Both the position numbers and the translations under genes were made by a program. A stretch of DNA of 64,000 nucleotides from Aquibacillus rhizosphaerae (GTDB taxonomy: Bacteria > Bacillota > Bacilli > Bacillales > Amphibacillaceae), in contig NZ_JASTZU010000037.1 of NCBI RefSeq assembly GCF_030282825.1, forward strand, positions 1 to 64,000. Direction: 5' to 3'. Positions within the stretch are counted from its first letter, which is position 1, and each line of letters starts with the position of its first letter. Positions 45,181 through 53,581 of the stretch are shown here, in pieces. The notes below the pieces were generated by a model, which worked only from the letters and a program-made list of their open reading frames with translations, searched no databases and was not told the origin of the DNA.

Positions 45181-46548
45181 ATGTTGAAAAAAAGCGCAAT
45201 TTTATTCATCATTGTTTTATCTTTTACATCTACTGCTTATGCTGCACCAACAACCGAATCACTTCAATTATCCATTGACCTCGTTTGGGTCATGGTTGCT
45301 GCATTCCTCGTATTCTTCATGCATGCCGGCTTTGCTATGGTCGAGTCTGGCTTCACTAGAGCTAAAAATTCACTTAACATCTTGATGAAAAACTTCATAA
45401 CAATCAGCGCAGCCGCCATTCTATTTTTTATTGTAGGTTACGGAATTATGTTTGGTACTTCTGCTGGGTCATTTATTGGGTCTGACGGCTTTATGCTAAG
45501 TGGCGTTGAAGATATAGGTTTCTTCATTTTCCAAGCAATGTTTGTTGCAACTTGTGCTACGATAATTTCCGGCGCTGTTGCTGAGAGGATGAAATTAGGT
45601 AGTTACGTACTTATCGTTATCGCTATGACTGCAGTCATTTACCCTGTTGTTGGTCATTGGATTTGGCAAGGTGATGGTTGGTTAACAGCATTAGGTTTTA
45701 GTGACTTTGCTGGTTCCACAGTGGTTCACTTGACTGGTGCAGTTGGCGCACTTACCGTTGTACTGTTCTTAGGACCTCGTATTGGTAAATATAGCGGTAA
45801 AAAGGTTAACGTCATTCCAGGGCACAACATTCCAATTGGTGCACTTGGGGTTTTTATCCTATGGTTAGGTTGGTTTGGTTTTAACGGTGGTAGTACATTA
45901 GCTGCAGACCCTAGCCTTGTACCAATGGTTATCGGTACAACAGTGCTATCGACATCTGGTGCATTATTAGCATCCGCTTTATATACAAAGATTCGTTTTA
46001 AAAGAGTGGACGCCTCCCTATCGCTTAACGGTGTTTTAGGTGGTCTTGTAGGTATAACTGCTGGTTGTGCTGAAATCTCTCTCGGGGGATCGATTATTGT
46101 TGGTTTAATTTCTGGTGTTCTTCTAGTAGAGGGTATCCGTTTTCTTGATACAAAACTTAAGATTGATGACCCGGTAGGTGCGATTACTGTTCATGGCATC
46201 TGCGGTATCTGGGGCACACTAGCCGTTGGGTTATTCTCGACTTCTTCCGGTTTATTTTACGGAAACGGAATTACTCAATTGGGCATACAAGCAATTGGAG
46301 TTATCGCAGTCATCGCTTGGACAATGATTACCGTAGGAGCATTTACATTCATTATTTCTCGAGTATCTCCAATCCGAGTATCTGAAGAAGAAGAAATATC
46401 AGGTTTGGATTTTGCCGAACATGGTTCCAATGCATATGAATTAAAAGAAACCTTGTTAACAAATGAAACAACTCCTGTAGAAGGAAAACTCGCTTTAGCT
46501 GATCGATTAAATAATTTATCGGCAGCAACTGAAAAAAAGTTATCTTAA
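45181..46548 (+). CDS. amtB: Ammonium transporter AmtB (NrgA)
   Basis: AmtB is the membrane channel for ammonium uptake. The 455-residue protein has a cleavable signal peptide (about 1-20, ending TAYA-A) and 11 TM helices. Twin-His pore residues are expected in STVVHLTGAVGAL and AITVHGICGIWGTL, with DxxG/Phe-gate regions between. The RBS is AAAAAGGAGGAAC. It is the second gene of glnK-amtB, 26 bp downstream. A C-terminal cytoplasmic tail of about 55 residues probably binds GlnK. Confidence 0.96.
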   Translation: MLKKSAILFIIVLSFTSTAYAAPTTESLQLSIDLVWVMVAAFLVFFMHAGFAMVESGFTRAKNSLNILMKNFITISAAAILFFIVGYGIMFGTSAGSFIGSDGFMLSGVEDIGFFIFQAMFVATCATIISGAVAERMKLGSYVLIVIAMTAVIYPVVGHWIWQGDGWLTALGFSDFAGSTVVHLTGAVGALTVVLFLGPRIGKYSGKKVNVIPGHNIPIGALGVFILWLGWFGFNGGSTLAADPSLVPMVIGTTVLSTSGALLASALYTKIRFKRVDASLSLNGVLGGLVGITAGCAEISLGGSIIVGLISGVLLVEGIRFLDTKLKIDDPVGAITVHGICGIWGTLAVGLFSTSSGLFYGNGITQLGIQAIGVIAVIAWTMITVGAFTFIISRVSPIRVSEEEEISGLDFAEHGSNAYELKETLLTNETTPVEGKLALADRLNNLSAATEKKLS

Positions 46549-46629
46549 TTGCATGAACTCCATTAGTGGAGGGTAACCTTTACTAATGTTAGTTTAATAT
46601 TTTATAGTGTTTCCCACCTATTTCTTATT

Positions 46630-46664
46630 GACGATTGCTTGGTTTAAGCAATCGTCCTTTTTTA
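46630..46664 (+). terminator. Terminator of glnK-amtB
   Basis: GACGATTGCTT, loop GGTTT, AAGCAATCGTC, then CTTTTTTTA: a perfect 11-bp stem. A weaker hairpin (CATTAGTGGAGG...TTACTAATG) precedes it at about 46560-46590. Confidence 0.9.
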
Positions 46665-46688
46665 TATTTTCGACATAGTTCTTTAAGA

Positions 46689-47492
46689 TTATTGTTGTTC
46701 GTGCTTTCTTAATGCCGCATGGTATGTTGACCCAATTCCTTTTTCAAAAGACAGTGCATACTTAATTGCCGCATATACATATTGTTTACCTATATTAACT
46801 GCATCGATAACTGTTTCACCTTTTGCAAGCTCCGCTGCGATGGCAGCTGAGTAACTACATCCAGCACCGCTAGTATGAATGGTATCAATGCGTTCAGTCT
46901 TAAATTCCATCAAAGATTGACCATCATACAATACATCAATCGCTTCTTCAGTTAAAGCTCCACCCTTCATGAGAACGTATTTTGGTCCAAACTGATATAA
47001 GGCTTTGGCAGCATCTTTCATATCAACTACCGTTCTAATTTCTTTTTTACCGAGTATTTTTGCAGCTTCATGTAAATTCGGTGTTATAATTGTCGCTATT
47101 GGAAATAAGTGTTCTTTCATTGTCTCAATCGCATCATTATGCAAAAGCTGTGACCCCATTTTCCCTATCATAACTGGATCGACTATGACTTTCTTCGTTG
47201 AGCAACGATTTAATAGCTTAGACACAAGTTTAATAATCTCCTCTGAAAAGAGCATCCCTGTTTTTATTGCATCAACGCCCACATGTTCAATTGCCGCATG
47301 AAATTGGGCTTCTATCTCCTCAAGCGAATGAATAAATATCCCCTTATTTGTTATTGAATTATTTGCAACAACAGCTGTTATTGCAGCCATTCCATATACA
47401 TCACGTTCTTGAAATGTCTTTAAATCCGCTTGGATACCAGCACTTCCTTGAGCCGCAGAGCCAGCGATTGTAAGCGCACGTGGAATAGACAC
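46689..47492 (-). CDS. pdxK: Pyridoxine/pyridoxal/pyridoxamine kinase PdxK-like (ThiD paralogue)
   Basis: This ribokinase-fold kinase of 267 residues closely resembles B. subtilis PdxK, a ThiD relative that phosphorylates B6 vitamers. Seen are the N-terminal GIQADLKTFQERDVYGMAA, VDPVMIGK and the catalytic SGAGCSYSAAI. The usual AGSDxSGGAG loop reads AGSAAQGSAG, losing the Asp that contacts HMP or pyridoxal, which is unusual and may change substrate. A true thiD lies in the thi operon at 54.4 kb, so a separate role is likely. It is a single gene. Confidence 0.75.
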   Translation of the reverse strand: MSIPRALTIAGSAAQGSAGIQADLKTFQERDVYGMAAITAVVANNSITNKGIFIHSLEEIEAQFHAAIEHVGVDAIKTGMLFSEEIIKLVSKLLNRCSTKKVIVDPVMIGKMGSQLLHNDAIETMKEHLFPIATIITPNLHEAAKILGKKEIRTVVDMKDAAKALYQFGPKYVLMKGGALTEEAIDVLYDGQSLMEFKTERIDTIHTSGAGCSYSAAIAAELAKGETVIDAVNIGKQYVYAAIKYALSFEKGIGSTYHAALRKHEQQ

Positions 47493-47634
47493 ATAATCAC
47501 CTCTCTGTTATTTTCTAGTTTTGATTTAATAACTCATATTATTTAATTTAGTTCCTCAAATACGGAATAACTTAATAATTGATGTCTAACATGTTAAACT
47601 ATAAAGTATATTAATGACGGGGGGAATTACAAGT

Positions 47635-47946
47635 ATGTCTCTTTCACCAATTAATGTGTTCCGAATCACCGGGTTTATAGAGGGCACTTCACTGGTTATT
47701 TTATTGTTTATCGCAATGCCAATAAAATACATAGCAAACCACCCAGAAGTTGTCACCATAGTAGGCTCCCTACACGGCGCATTCTTCTGTCTCTACCTTT
47801 TAGTTATTGCTTATACTACCTTATCAACCAGATGGCATTGGAAGTGGGTAGTTGGCTCCATTATCGTCGCCTTCATTCCGTTCGGAAATTACATCTTAGA
47901 TGTTAGACTGCAAAAATCAATGCAAGAAAAACAGGTCATTGCTTAA
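47635..47946 (+). CDS. DUF3817 small membrane protein (YdzA-like)
   Basis: The 103-residue protein has three predicted TM helices (about 14-32, 42-65, 72-92). It starts with a FRITGFIEGTSLVILLFIAMP segment and has LHGAFFCLYL in TM2, typical of DUF3817. The frame is open from ATG 47614, but the GGGGGG Shine-Dalgarno lies inside that extension, so ATG 47635 is the start. Function is unknown. It is a single gene converging on the DUF456 gene. Confidence 0.8.
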   Translation: MSLSPINVFRITGFIEGTSLVILLFIAMPIKYIANHPEVVTIVGSLHGAFFCLYLLVIAYTTLSTRWHWKWVVGSIIVAFIPFGNYILDVRLQKSMQEKQVIA

Positions 47947-47964
47947 CTCTGCAATAACCTGTTT
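47927..47964. terminator. Bidirectional terminator between DUF3817 and DUF456 genes
   Basis: AAAACAGGTCATTGC pairs with GCAATAACCTGTTTT (one bulged or mismatched base). A-runs and T-runs flank it, so it can work for both converging genes. Confidence 0.85.
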
Positions 47965-47966
47965 TC

Positions 47967-48449
47967 CTACCACCATACGGATATGAAGAACCAAACAATC
48001 ATTACCACTTGAATAAAAACTTTTGCAAATGCGCCCCCAAGGAATCCTAATAATGAACCAATTGCCGCCTGAAAGGACTGTTCGGTAGATCTTTGTTGAA
48101 CCAGTTCCACTACCAATACCGCGATGAACGGAATAGCAATAATACCAAATGGAGGGAATACAAAAGAGCCAACGATTACCGCTATTGCAGCTGTTCTTTC
48201 TCCCCATTTACTACCACCATATTTTTTAACGAAGTAACTATTAGCTATAATATCAGCTACGATTAATACAATCGTAAGAAACGCCATCGCTGTCCAGAAT
48301 ACCCACGAGAGATTATCTCCATTAATAAAAAAGAAATATAGAAGAAAACCAACCCATAGGACTAACGGTGATGGAACAAGCGGAAAAATTACTCCCACAA
48401 AGCTTAGTACAAAACAAACGGTGATTAGCAACCACATCAATAAATCCAT
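47967..48449 (-). CDS. DUF456 membrane protein (YqgC-like)
   Basis: The 160-residue protein has about five TM segments, including Gly-rich helices such as FPPFGIIAIPFIAVLVVE and IGSLLGFLGGAFAKV. This pattern is typical of DUF456, with a short basic loop KKYGGSKWGERTA between TM3 and TM4. Function is unknown. It is a single gene on the minus strand. Confidence 0.82.
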   Translation of the reverse strand: MDLLMWLLITVCFVLSFVGVIFPLVPSPLVLWVGFLLYFFFINGDNLSWVFWTAMAFLTIVLIVADIIANSYFVKKYGGSKWGERTAAIAVIVGSFVFPPFGIIAIPFIAVLVVELVQQRSTEQSFQAAIGSLLGFLGGAFAKVFIQVVMIVWFFISVWW

Positions 48450-48521
48450 GTAACAAACTCCAATCTAAAAAATCTATTATCTTAATCAATTTCATAATAC
48501 CAATTTTGTCGTCACCTACAA

Positions 48522-48562
48522 CAATATATAGTTGGATAAAACCATTTCCAAACTATATATTG
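48522..48562. repeat. 12-bp perfect inverted repeat upstream of the DUF456 gene
   Basis: CAATATATAGTT (48522-48533) and AACTATATATTG (48551-48562) are separated by 17 nt. There is no U-tract, so it is not an obvious terminator. It could be an operator for the DUF456 gene or a weak end for the upstream membrane gene. Confidence 0.45.
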
Positions 48563-48603
48563 CCCTTAGATGACTGTATAAGGTAATTATGAAATTGACT
48601 CAT

Positions 48604-49389
48604 CTATTTAACTTCTTTCCAAAAAACTTCAACACTACCTTTTGCATCATTGCCATTAATATAAAAGTAATAGGGCCCGTTGTACGTTGTATGTAGTAAG
48701 GTTTGATACTCCACATCTGTTTGTTCTAAGTTCGCGAAGCCATTTTCATCTCTCACCTTCCACCCATACCCACCTGATTGAATATTCCAATTTACTGAAA
48801 TAAGATATGTTTGGTTTCCCTCAAGCTGCATGCCTTCTTTCTCTTCTCCACTAAACCTTTCAAAACTTGCGTGATAAGAATTATCAGTAACAGTTTCTCG
48901 CCAACCTATTTGAATCGATGGTTGTATAATCACTATACTAAGCAAGAAAGATAAACTGACTATTAGTAAAATCAATGATAACCTTCTTCTTTGTAAGAAA
49001 TCATAAACCAACATGTAAGTCCAAGCACACAAGACAGTAAAAAAACTAGCATATAAAACCAAGAATAAATAATTAAAGAAATCGGTAAAGGATGGAAGAA
49101 AAAGCACCAACCAAATCAATATACTTGCTACTGTATAATACAAAGGTTTCCTTACCCAAGGCCTAGACCCATTACTTTTTTTCAATAAATAATCAATAAA
49201 AGTAGAGCTGACTACAGCATAACCAAAGAAAGCAAGCCATATGTATGGATTTGATAGCATGCCATTAACACTAGATAAGTCCCAACCAGACAGAACTAAA
49301 TTAACCACATAGAAAAGGGAAAGTGTTACTCCAGCGGCTGCGAACTTAGTTACTATATACGAAATAGAAAGCTTCACCGTTTCACCCAA
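48604..49389 (-). CDS. Membrane protein of unknown function with an extracytoplasmic C-terminal domain
   Basis: The 261-residue protein has five hydrophobic helices in the first about 155 residues, then a domain of about 105 residues that is probably outside the cell. That domain is rich in aromatic and beta-forming residues (GNQTYLISVNWNIQSGGYGW, YNGPYYFYINGND) and looks like a small beta-sandwich. I do not recognise the family. The start is uncertain: TTG 49389 has no clear RBS, while GTG 49377 follows GGGTG at short spacing. It is a single gene. Confidence 0.6.
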   Translation of the reverse strand: MGETVKLSISYIVTKFAAAGVTLSLFYVVNLVLSGWDLSSVNGMLSNPYIWLAFFGYAVVSSTFIDYLLKKSNGSRPWVRKPLYYTVASILIWLVLFLPSFTDFFNYLFLVLYASFFTVLCAWTYMLVYDFLQRRRLSLILLIVSLSFLLSIVIIQPSIQIGWRETVTDNSYHASFERFSGEEKEGMQLEGNQTYLISVNWNIQSGGYGWKVRDENGFANLEQTDVEYQTLLHTTYNGPYYFYINGNDAKGSVEVFWKEVK

Positions 49390-49590
49390 TTCTAATTTTC
49401 TTTATCTTAAAGAATTTCCCCTGAATTATTGTTGCTTTTTAATCCTCGCAGCTGATAGAAAATCCGCTGTACCGAAGTGGAAGGGCACTATTCTAACGAA
49501 CTATGCAAGAAATCAACATAGCAGTTAAGTCGCACTTTACAAATTTCCTAGTCAACAACACACATTTAAATGGCTAATTTTAATAACAAA

Positions 49591-49692
49591 TAAGAAAAAC
49601 GCAGGTCAACCCAACAAACTTAAGACGCACATCTATGTGGTGGGCTTTACCACATAGATGTTTGACTCAGGCCGGCGCTGGAGCTAGACATA
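49591..49692 (-). repeat. Dispersed short repeat beginning ATGTCTAGCTCCAGCGCC, copy 2
   Basis: On the minus strand it begins ATGTCTAGCTCCAGCGCC, includes a 12-bp perfect hairpin CATCTATGTGGT/ACCACATAGATG (49630-49660), and ends GCGTTTTTCTTA. Head and tail match copy 1 at 18401. The remainder of 49390-49768 has no recognisable gene. Confidence 0.65.
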
Positions 49693-49723
49693 TTTGAATT
49701 TTTTATATTTTCTTAATTCATAA

Positions 49724-49757
49724 CAAAGAGAAAGCCCCTTTCCTTAAAAAGAAAGGG
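49724..49757 (-). terminator. Terminator of the PfpI-like gene
   Basis: On the minus strand CCCTTTCTTTTTAAGGAAAGGG is followed by GCTTTCTCTTTG, just past the stop codon. Confidence 0.7.
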
Positions 49758-49768
49758 ACAAGTTATTT

Positions 49769-50290
49769 TTATTCAGCTAATTTATCTGCAAAGGCTTTAA
49801 CATATGGCGGTAAGTCAGGCGGACGGCGACTTGATATAATATGCCCATCGATAACAACCGCTTCATCATACCAAGTAGAACCTGCATTAGTCATATCATC
49901 TTTAATACCTGGTGTACTTGTTACCTTTTTACCTTTTAGAATATCTGCAGAAATCAGAACCCATCCTGCATGGCAAATTTGACCAATAGGTTTTTGTGCA
50001 TCATTCATATGCTTTACAAAATCAATTACTTCTGGATAACGTCTCAATTTATCCGGCGCCCATCCACCAGGTACTAATATCGCATCATAATCACTTGCAA
50101 TAATGTCTGTAAATGCATAATCCGATTCAGCTGGAACGCCGTATTTACCGACATATTTCTTGTTCGCTTCTTTTCCTACTAGATGTACTTCTGCACCTTC
50201 TTCTCTAAGACGCAATATAGGATACCACAACTCAAGATCCTCAAAATCATCTTCTACTAGAGCAATTACTTTTTTATTGTTTAAACGCAT
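49769..50290 (-). CDS. DJ-1/PfpI-family protein (general stress protein 18/YfkM-like)
   Basis: The 173-residue protein of the class I glutamine amidotransferase-like fold has the nucleophile elbow GQICHAGWVL (Cys-His) near residue 105 and the PGGWAPDKLRRYP loop, with Glu in VEDDFEDLELWYP. It matches PfpI/YfkM/YraA proteins, reported as protein deglycases or stress proteins; the true activity is debated. The RBS is AAGGAGG. It is a single gene with a terminator. Confidence 0.88.
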   Translation of the reverse strand: MRLNNKKVIALVEDDFEDLELWYPILRLREEGAEVHLVGKEANKKYVGKYGVPAESDYAFTDIIASDYDAILVPGGWAPDKLRRYPEVIDFVKHMNDAQKPIGQICHAGWVLISADILKGKKVTSTPGIKDDMTNAGSTWYDEAVVIDGHIISSRRPPDLPPYVKAFADKLAE

Positions 50291-50504
50291 ACGTTTACCT
50301 CCTTAGCTTCCTTACTATTATTGTAACAAACATACACATTTACACAGAACATTACGCTTACCTAGAAATAGAAGACCTTCAAATTACCTTTTTAGTTATT
50401 ACCAAAAGTAAGTTTTTTCTAAATCTGAAGTTTTTGTTTTCTCACATCTAACTACACTTCCAGCTAACAACGCCCCTTTCTGAACACCCTTTATATGCCC
50501 AACT

Positions 50505-50972
50505 CTACTTTCTAGCATTGTGGACACTTTGATAGTAAGCTTCAATCATAATTTTTGTAACTTTATGTATAGGTTCAGGTAATTGTTTGAGAGAAAAATA
50601 CTTCAAGTCATGACTTTCACCATCTAGTAGTTGTAATTCTCCACTTACTTTATTTGTTTTGAAAAGCGCAATCACATTATACACTTCGTCATCATTTGGA
50701 TATTTAAAATAAAGATGCTCTCCAGATAAGAGCTCAACAAAGTCTAATTTACTTGTTGTTAAGCCTGTTTCCTCTAGCAGCTCTCTTTTAGCAGTTTCCT
50801 CAAAGCTTTCTCCCAACTCCATTGCGCCACCTGGCAATCCCCAATCATTTGAATCTGTACGCAATTGTAGAAGTAATTCACCTTGACTATTAAAAACCAT
50901 TATTCCAGCCCCAACCATAATAATCGGTCTCGACCCAACATCTTTTCTTAAGTCTGCTATATAATTTGCCAT
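50505..50972 (-). CDS. Nudix hydrolase
   Basis: This predicted diphosphate hydrolase of 155 residues has a complete Nudix box GGAMELGESFEETAKRELLEE-TG near residue 45 (GX5EX7REUXEEXGU pattern), so it should be catalytically competent. The substrate is unknown; nucleotide diphosphate derivatives are usual. GAAAGGGTGGC precedes the ATG. It is a single gene, with 214 bp between its end and the PfpI-like gene in which nothing was recognised. Confidence 0.9.
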   Translation of the reverse strand: MANYIADLRKDVGSRPIIMVGAGIMVFNSQGELLLQLRTDSNDWGLPGGAMELGESFEETAKRELLEETGLTTSKLDFVELLSGEHLYFKYPNDDEVYNVIALFKTNKVSGELQLLDGESHDLKYFSLKQLPEPIHKVTKIMIEAYYQSVHNARK

Positions 50973-51077
50973 CCTGCCACCCTTTCACATCCTATCTCAA
51001 ATAAACAATTCAACATTTAGGTCTTTTTCTCCTCCCCTTAACCCAGGCAATTGAATGATAATTGCTAGACAGCAACA

Positions 51078-51100
51078 AGAAGGGGGTCTCCCCTTCCTCA
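51078..51100 (-). terminator. Short GC hairpin after the methyltransferase gene
   Basis: On the minus strand GAAGGGG-AGA-CCCCCTTC is followed by TTGTT, close to the stop. The U-tract is weak. Confidence 0.5.
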
Positions 51101-51105
51101 CTTGT

Positions 51106-51876
51106 TTAGTCTTTTATACCAACTACACGAACTCTTTTATAATCCGCAAACCAACTACCATCTTTGTATAAAAATTCTTTTAAATTATTTTCTACCTTAG
51201 TAACTACAAGTTCTTTTGTGTCATCTGCCTGTTCACCAAACATGCTACCTGCAAACATCTCAATCCAAGTCTTTAAACCATTTTTCCCTTCCAAAGGTGT
51301 TGGCCTATCAAAATGTTGTGCAAAAACCACCCTAAATCCCGCTTCTTCCATCAAAGTTGAATATTCTGCTATACTTGGAAAATACCATGGGAAGTTTCCA
51401 GGGTTATAATCTGTTCCCAGAATATCTAATTGTTTAATAATCTCATCAGTTATTAACTTTACATTCCCTTTACCACCAAGCTCTGCAACAAATCTCCCAC
51501 CTGAATCTAGACTATTGTAAATACAATTCAAAGCTCGGCCAGGTGACTTCACCCAATGAAGCGTTGCATTAGAGAAAACAGCATCAAACTCATTTTGGTA
51601 TTTTAAATCAGTCACGTCATCTACCTGAAACGTTATATGTGGATATTTAGCTATTGCTTGATTAATCATATTTGCAGATTTATCAACCCCCACGATGTCA
51701 ATTTGAAGGTTATCAAGTTCATATGCCAAATCCCCAGTTCCACATCCAATATCAAGGATTCGTTCCCCTTTCATCGGTGCTAACAAATCAATTAAGTCTT
51801 TCCCAAACCTAGAAACGAATTCATGTTTTTCATCATATAAATGAGCATTCCAGCTATCCAACTTGTTAAGCTTCAT
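51106..51876 (-). CDS. Class I SAM-dependent methyltransferase (Tam-like)
   Basis: The 256-residue protein has motif I ILDIGCGTGDLAYEL near residue 45, acidic motif II IDIVGVDKSA, DAVFSNATLHWVKSP near 105 and a C-terminal helical part with FAQHFDRPTPLEG. This resembles trans-aconitate or ubiquinone-type small-molecule methyltransferases, but the substrate is unknown. The frame is open from 51897. GGGAGAGAG lies 5 nt before ATG 51876, the chosen start. It is divergent from the LysR gene at 51998, with about 120 bp between. Confidence 0.85.
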   Translation of the reverse strand: MKLNKLDSWNAHLYDEKHEFVSRFGKDLIDLLAPMKGERILDIGCGTGDLAYELDNLQIDIVGVDKSANMINQAIAKYPHITFQVDDVTDLKYQNEFDAVFSNATLHWVKSPGRALNCIYNSLDSGGRFVAELGGKGNVKLITDEIIKQLDILGTDYNPGNFPWYFPSIAEYSTLMEEAGFRVVFAQHFDRPTPLEGKNGLKTWIEMFAGSMFGEQADDTKELVVTKVENNLKEFLYKDGSWFADYKRVRVVGIKD

Positions 51877-51997
51877 AACGACTCTCTCCCTTATCATTAA
51901 ATTAATTATGTTAGTTGAATTATACGGGGGAAATTATATAATTAATATTAATTAAAATAGTTAATTATAATAACAAACTGTTATTAGGGGGGATTCG

Positions 51998-52873
51998 GTG
52001 TATATTAGATGGCTTCAAACATTTCTTATCGCAACAAAACATGAGAACTTCCGAAAAACCTCTGAAGAGCTTTTTTTAACACAACCCGCTGTTACAAAAC
52101 ACATTAAACGGCTTGAAGAGACGCTTAACATTGAATTATTCGAAAGGAAAGGGAAAACTGTTTCACTCACTACAGCAGGTTATAAGTTTCTGCCCTATGC
52201 AAGTGAGATTGTAGAAAAGTATGAACAAGGAATGGCCAATTTTGAATCATGGAAACAAGGATATGATCAAAAGTTAATTATTTCTGCAGCTCCACAAATT
52301 GCATCCTCATTTTTACCTAGTTTATTGCGAAAGTTTATCGATAAGAATCCCAGTATAGAAGTTATCATAAATGTAGTAAAATCCTATGATATAGGAGAGG
52401 AAGTAAGTTCTGGCAGAGCTGATTTAGGATTAAGTAGAATACGTCCTTTACAAACGAATATAAAAACCGAATTAGTACATAAGGAATCTGTCGTTTTAGT
52501 CGGTCCTAAGTTTCACCAAGAAAAAACTGAGCTTGATGAGACAACGGCGTTACATAAATACAGACTTATAATCGATAATCATCCAGATTACTGGGATCTT
52601 CTATTAAATGATATTAAGAGGCATTATCCTGCGGTCCGAACAATGACAGTTAATCAAGTAGAAGCCACCAAACGATTTATAGAAAAAGGTCTAGGCGTTT
52701 CTTATTTACCTTTAACTATGGTTAAAGAGGAAATAAACGGAGAAAAATTGGTCAAGCTAAACTCAATTAAAATCGATGCACCAATATCTTGTACCTATGC
52801 ATTGACGAAAGTGGAGACAAATGAAGTAATCACTTTTATTAAGTTTCTAAAAGAGGCAACGAATGATTTGTAA
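51998..52873 (+). CDS. LysR-family transcriptional regulator, CitR-like
   Basis: The 291-residue protein has an N-terminal helix-turn-helix NFRKTSEELFLTQPAVTKHIK and a two-lobed effector domain. The C-terminal stretch NHPDYWDLLL...VRTMTVNQVEATKRFIEKGLGVSYLP resembles B. subtilis CitR as I remember it, but no citrate synthase gene is adjacent. The start is GTG 51998 with GGGGGGA 5 nt upstream. It is divergent from the methyltransferase, whose control it may exercise. AT-rich dyads (ATTAATATTAAT) lie between. Confidence 0.82.
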   Translation: MYIRWLQTFLIATKHENFRKTSEELFLTQPAVTKHIKRLEETLNIELFERKGKTVSLTTAGYKFLPYASEIVEKYEQGMANFESWKQGYDQKLIISAAPQIASSFLPSLLRKFIDKNPSIEVIINVVKSYDIGEEVSSGRADLGLSRIRPLQTNIKTELVHKESVVLVGPKFHQEKTELDETTALHKYRLIIDNHPDYWDLLLNDIKRHYPAVRTMTVNQVEATKRFIEKGLGVSYLPLTMVKEEINGEKLVKLNSIKIDAPISCTYALTKVETNEVITFIKFLKEATNDL

Positions 52874-52884
52874 GCATTAATACG

Positions 52885-52917
52885 AAAAACAGCGCCAATA
52901 CATGGGCGCTGTTTTTA
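52885..52917. terminator. Bidirectional terminator between the LysR gene and thiE
   Basis: AAAAACAGCGCC, loop AATACAT, GGGCGCTGTTTTT: a 12-bp perfect stem with A/T runs on both sides, between two converging genes. Confidence 0.92.
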
Positions 52918-52929
52918 TAAAAAATATTT

Positions 52930-53577
52930 TTAATAGACTACACTATCAACTAATTTCTTAATTTCTATTACTGCATTCTCAGGTGAGCCAGCTTGACTAA
53001 CAGCTGTAATAAAAGAAACGCCATCTGCTCCCGACTCAATAATATCCCTTACGTGTTCTGGTTTTATACCACCAATAGCGACTAAAGGAATACCACCAAC
53101 ATACTCTCGAATTTGCGAGATGCCATCTAACCCAATCGGAGTCTTTGCGTCCGCTTTTGTACTTGTTTGATAAATTGGTCCAATTCCTATATAATCTGCT
53201 CCATCCTTCTCTGCTTGAATCGCTTCATCCACATTTGTTGCGGAGACGCCGACAATAAAGTCTACCGGACTATATTTCTTTATTGTTGATACAGATTCGT
53301 CTTCTTGTCCAACATGCACCCCATCTGCACCTACATCTAATGCTAAAGAAACATCATCATTAACAATGAACGGAACATTATATTTGGTACACAATTGTTT
53401 CATTTGAAAGGCCAGATCCTTTTTTTCTTTACCTATCTCTGCGTCCTCACCTTTTTCTCTAAATTGGAACAGGGAGATACCACCTTTTAATGCTGCTTCT
53501 AACACATCCAAAGGATCTCCTTTGCAGTTGTTGCTTCCCATAATGAAATAAGTACGCAGATTGTTTTTTAATTCCAT
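52930..53577 (-). CDS. thiE: Thiamine-phosphate synthase
   Basis: ThiE couples HMP-PP with HET-P to form thiamine phosphate. The 215-residue TIM-barrel protein has FQFREKG near residue 38, NDDVSLALDVGADGVHVGQED near 75, GIGPIYQTSTKAD near 130 and the phosphate loop VAIGGIKPEHV near 170. It is the last gene of tenA-thiD-thiM-thiE, 4 bp after thiM, and under the TPP riboswitch upstream of tenA. AAGGAAGCG precedes the ATG. Confidence 0.96.
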   Translation of the reverse strand: MELKNNLRTYFIMGSNNCKGDPLDVLEAALKGGISLFQFREKGEDAEIGKEKKDLAFQMKQLCTKYNVPFIVNDDVSLALDVGADGVHVGQEDESVSTIKKYSPVDFIVGVSATNVDEAIQAEKDGADYIGIGPIYQTSTKADAKTPIGLDGISQIREYVGGIPLVAIGGIKPEHVRDIIESGADGVSFITAVSQAGSPENAVIEIKKLVDSVVY

Positions 53578-53581
53578 TTAT

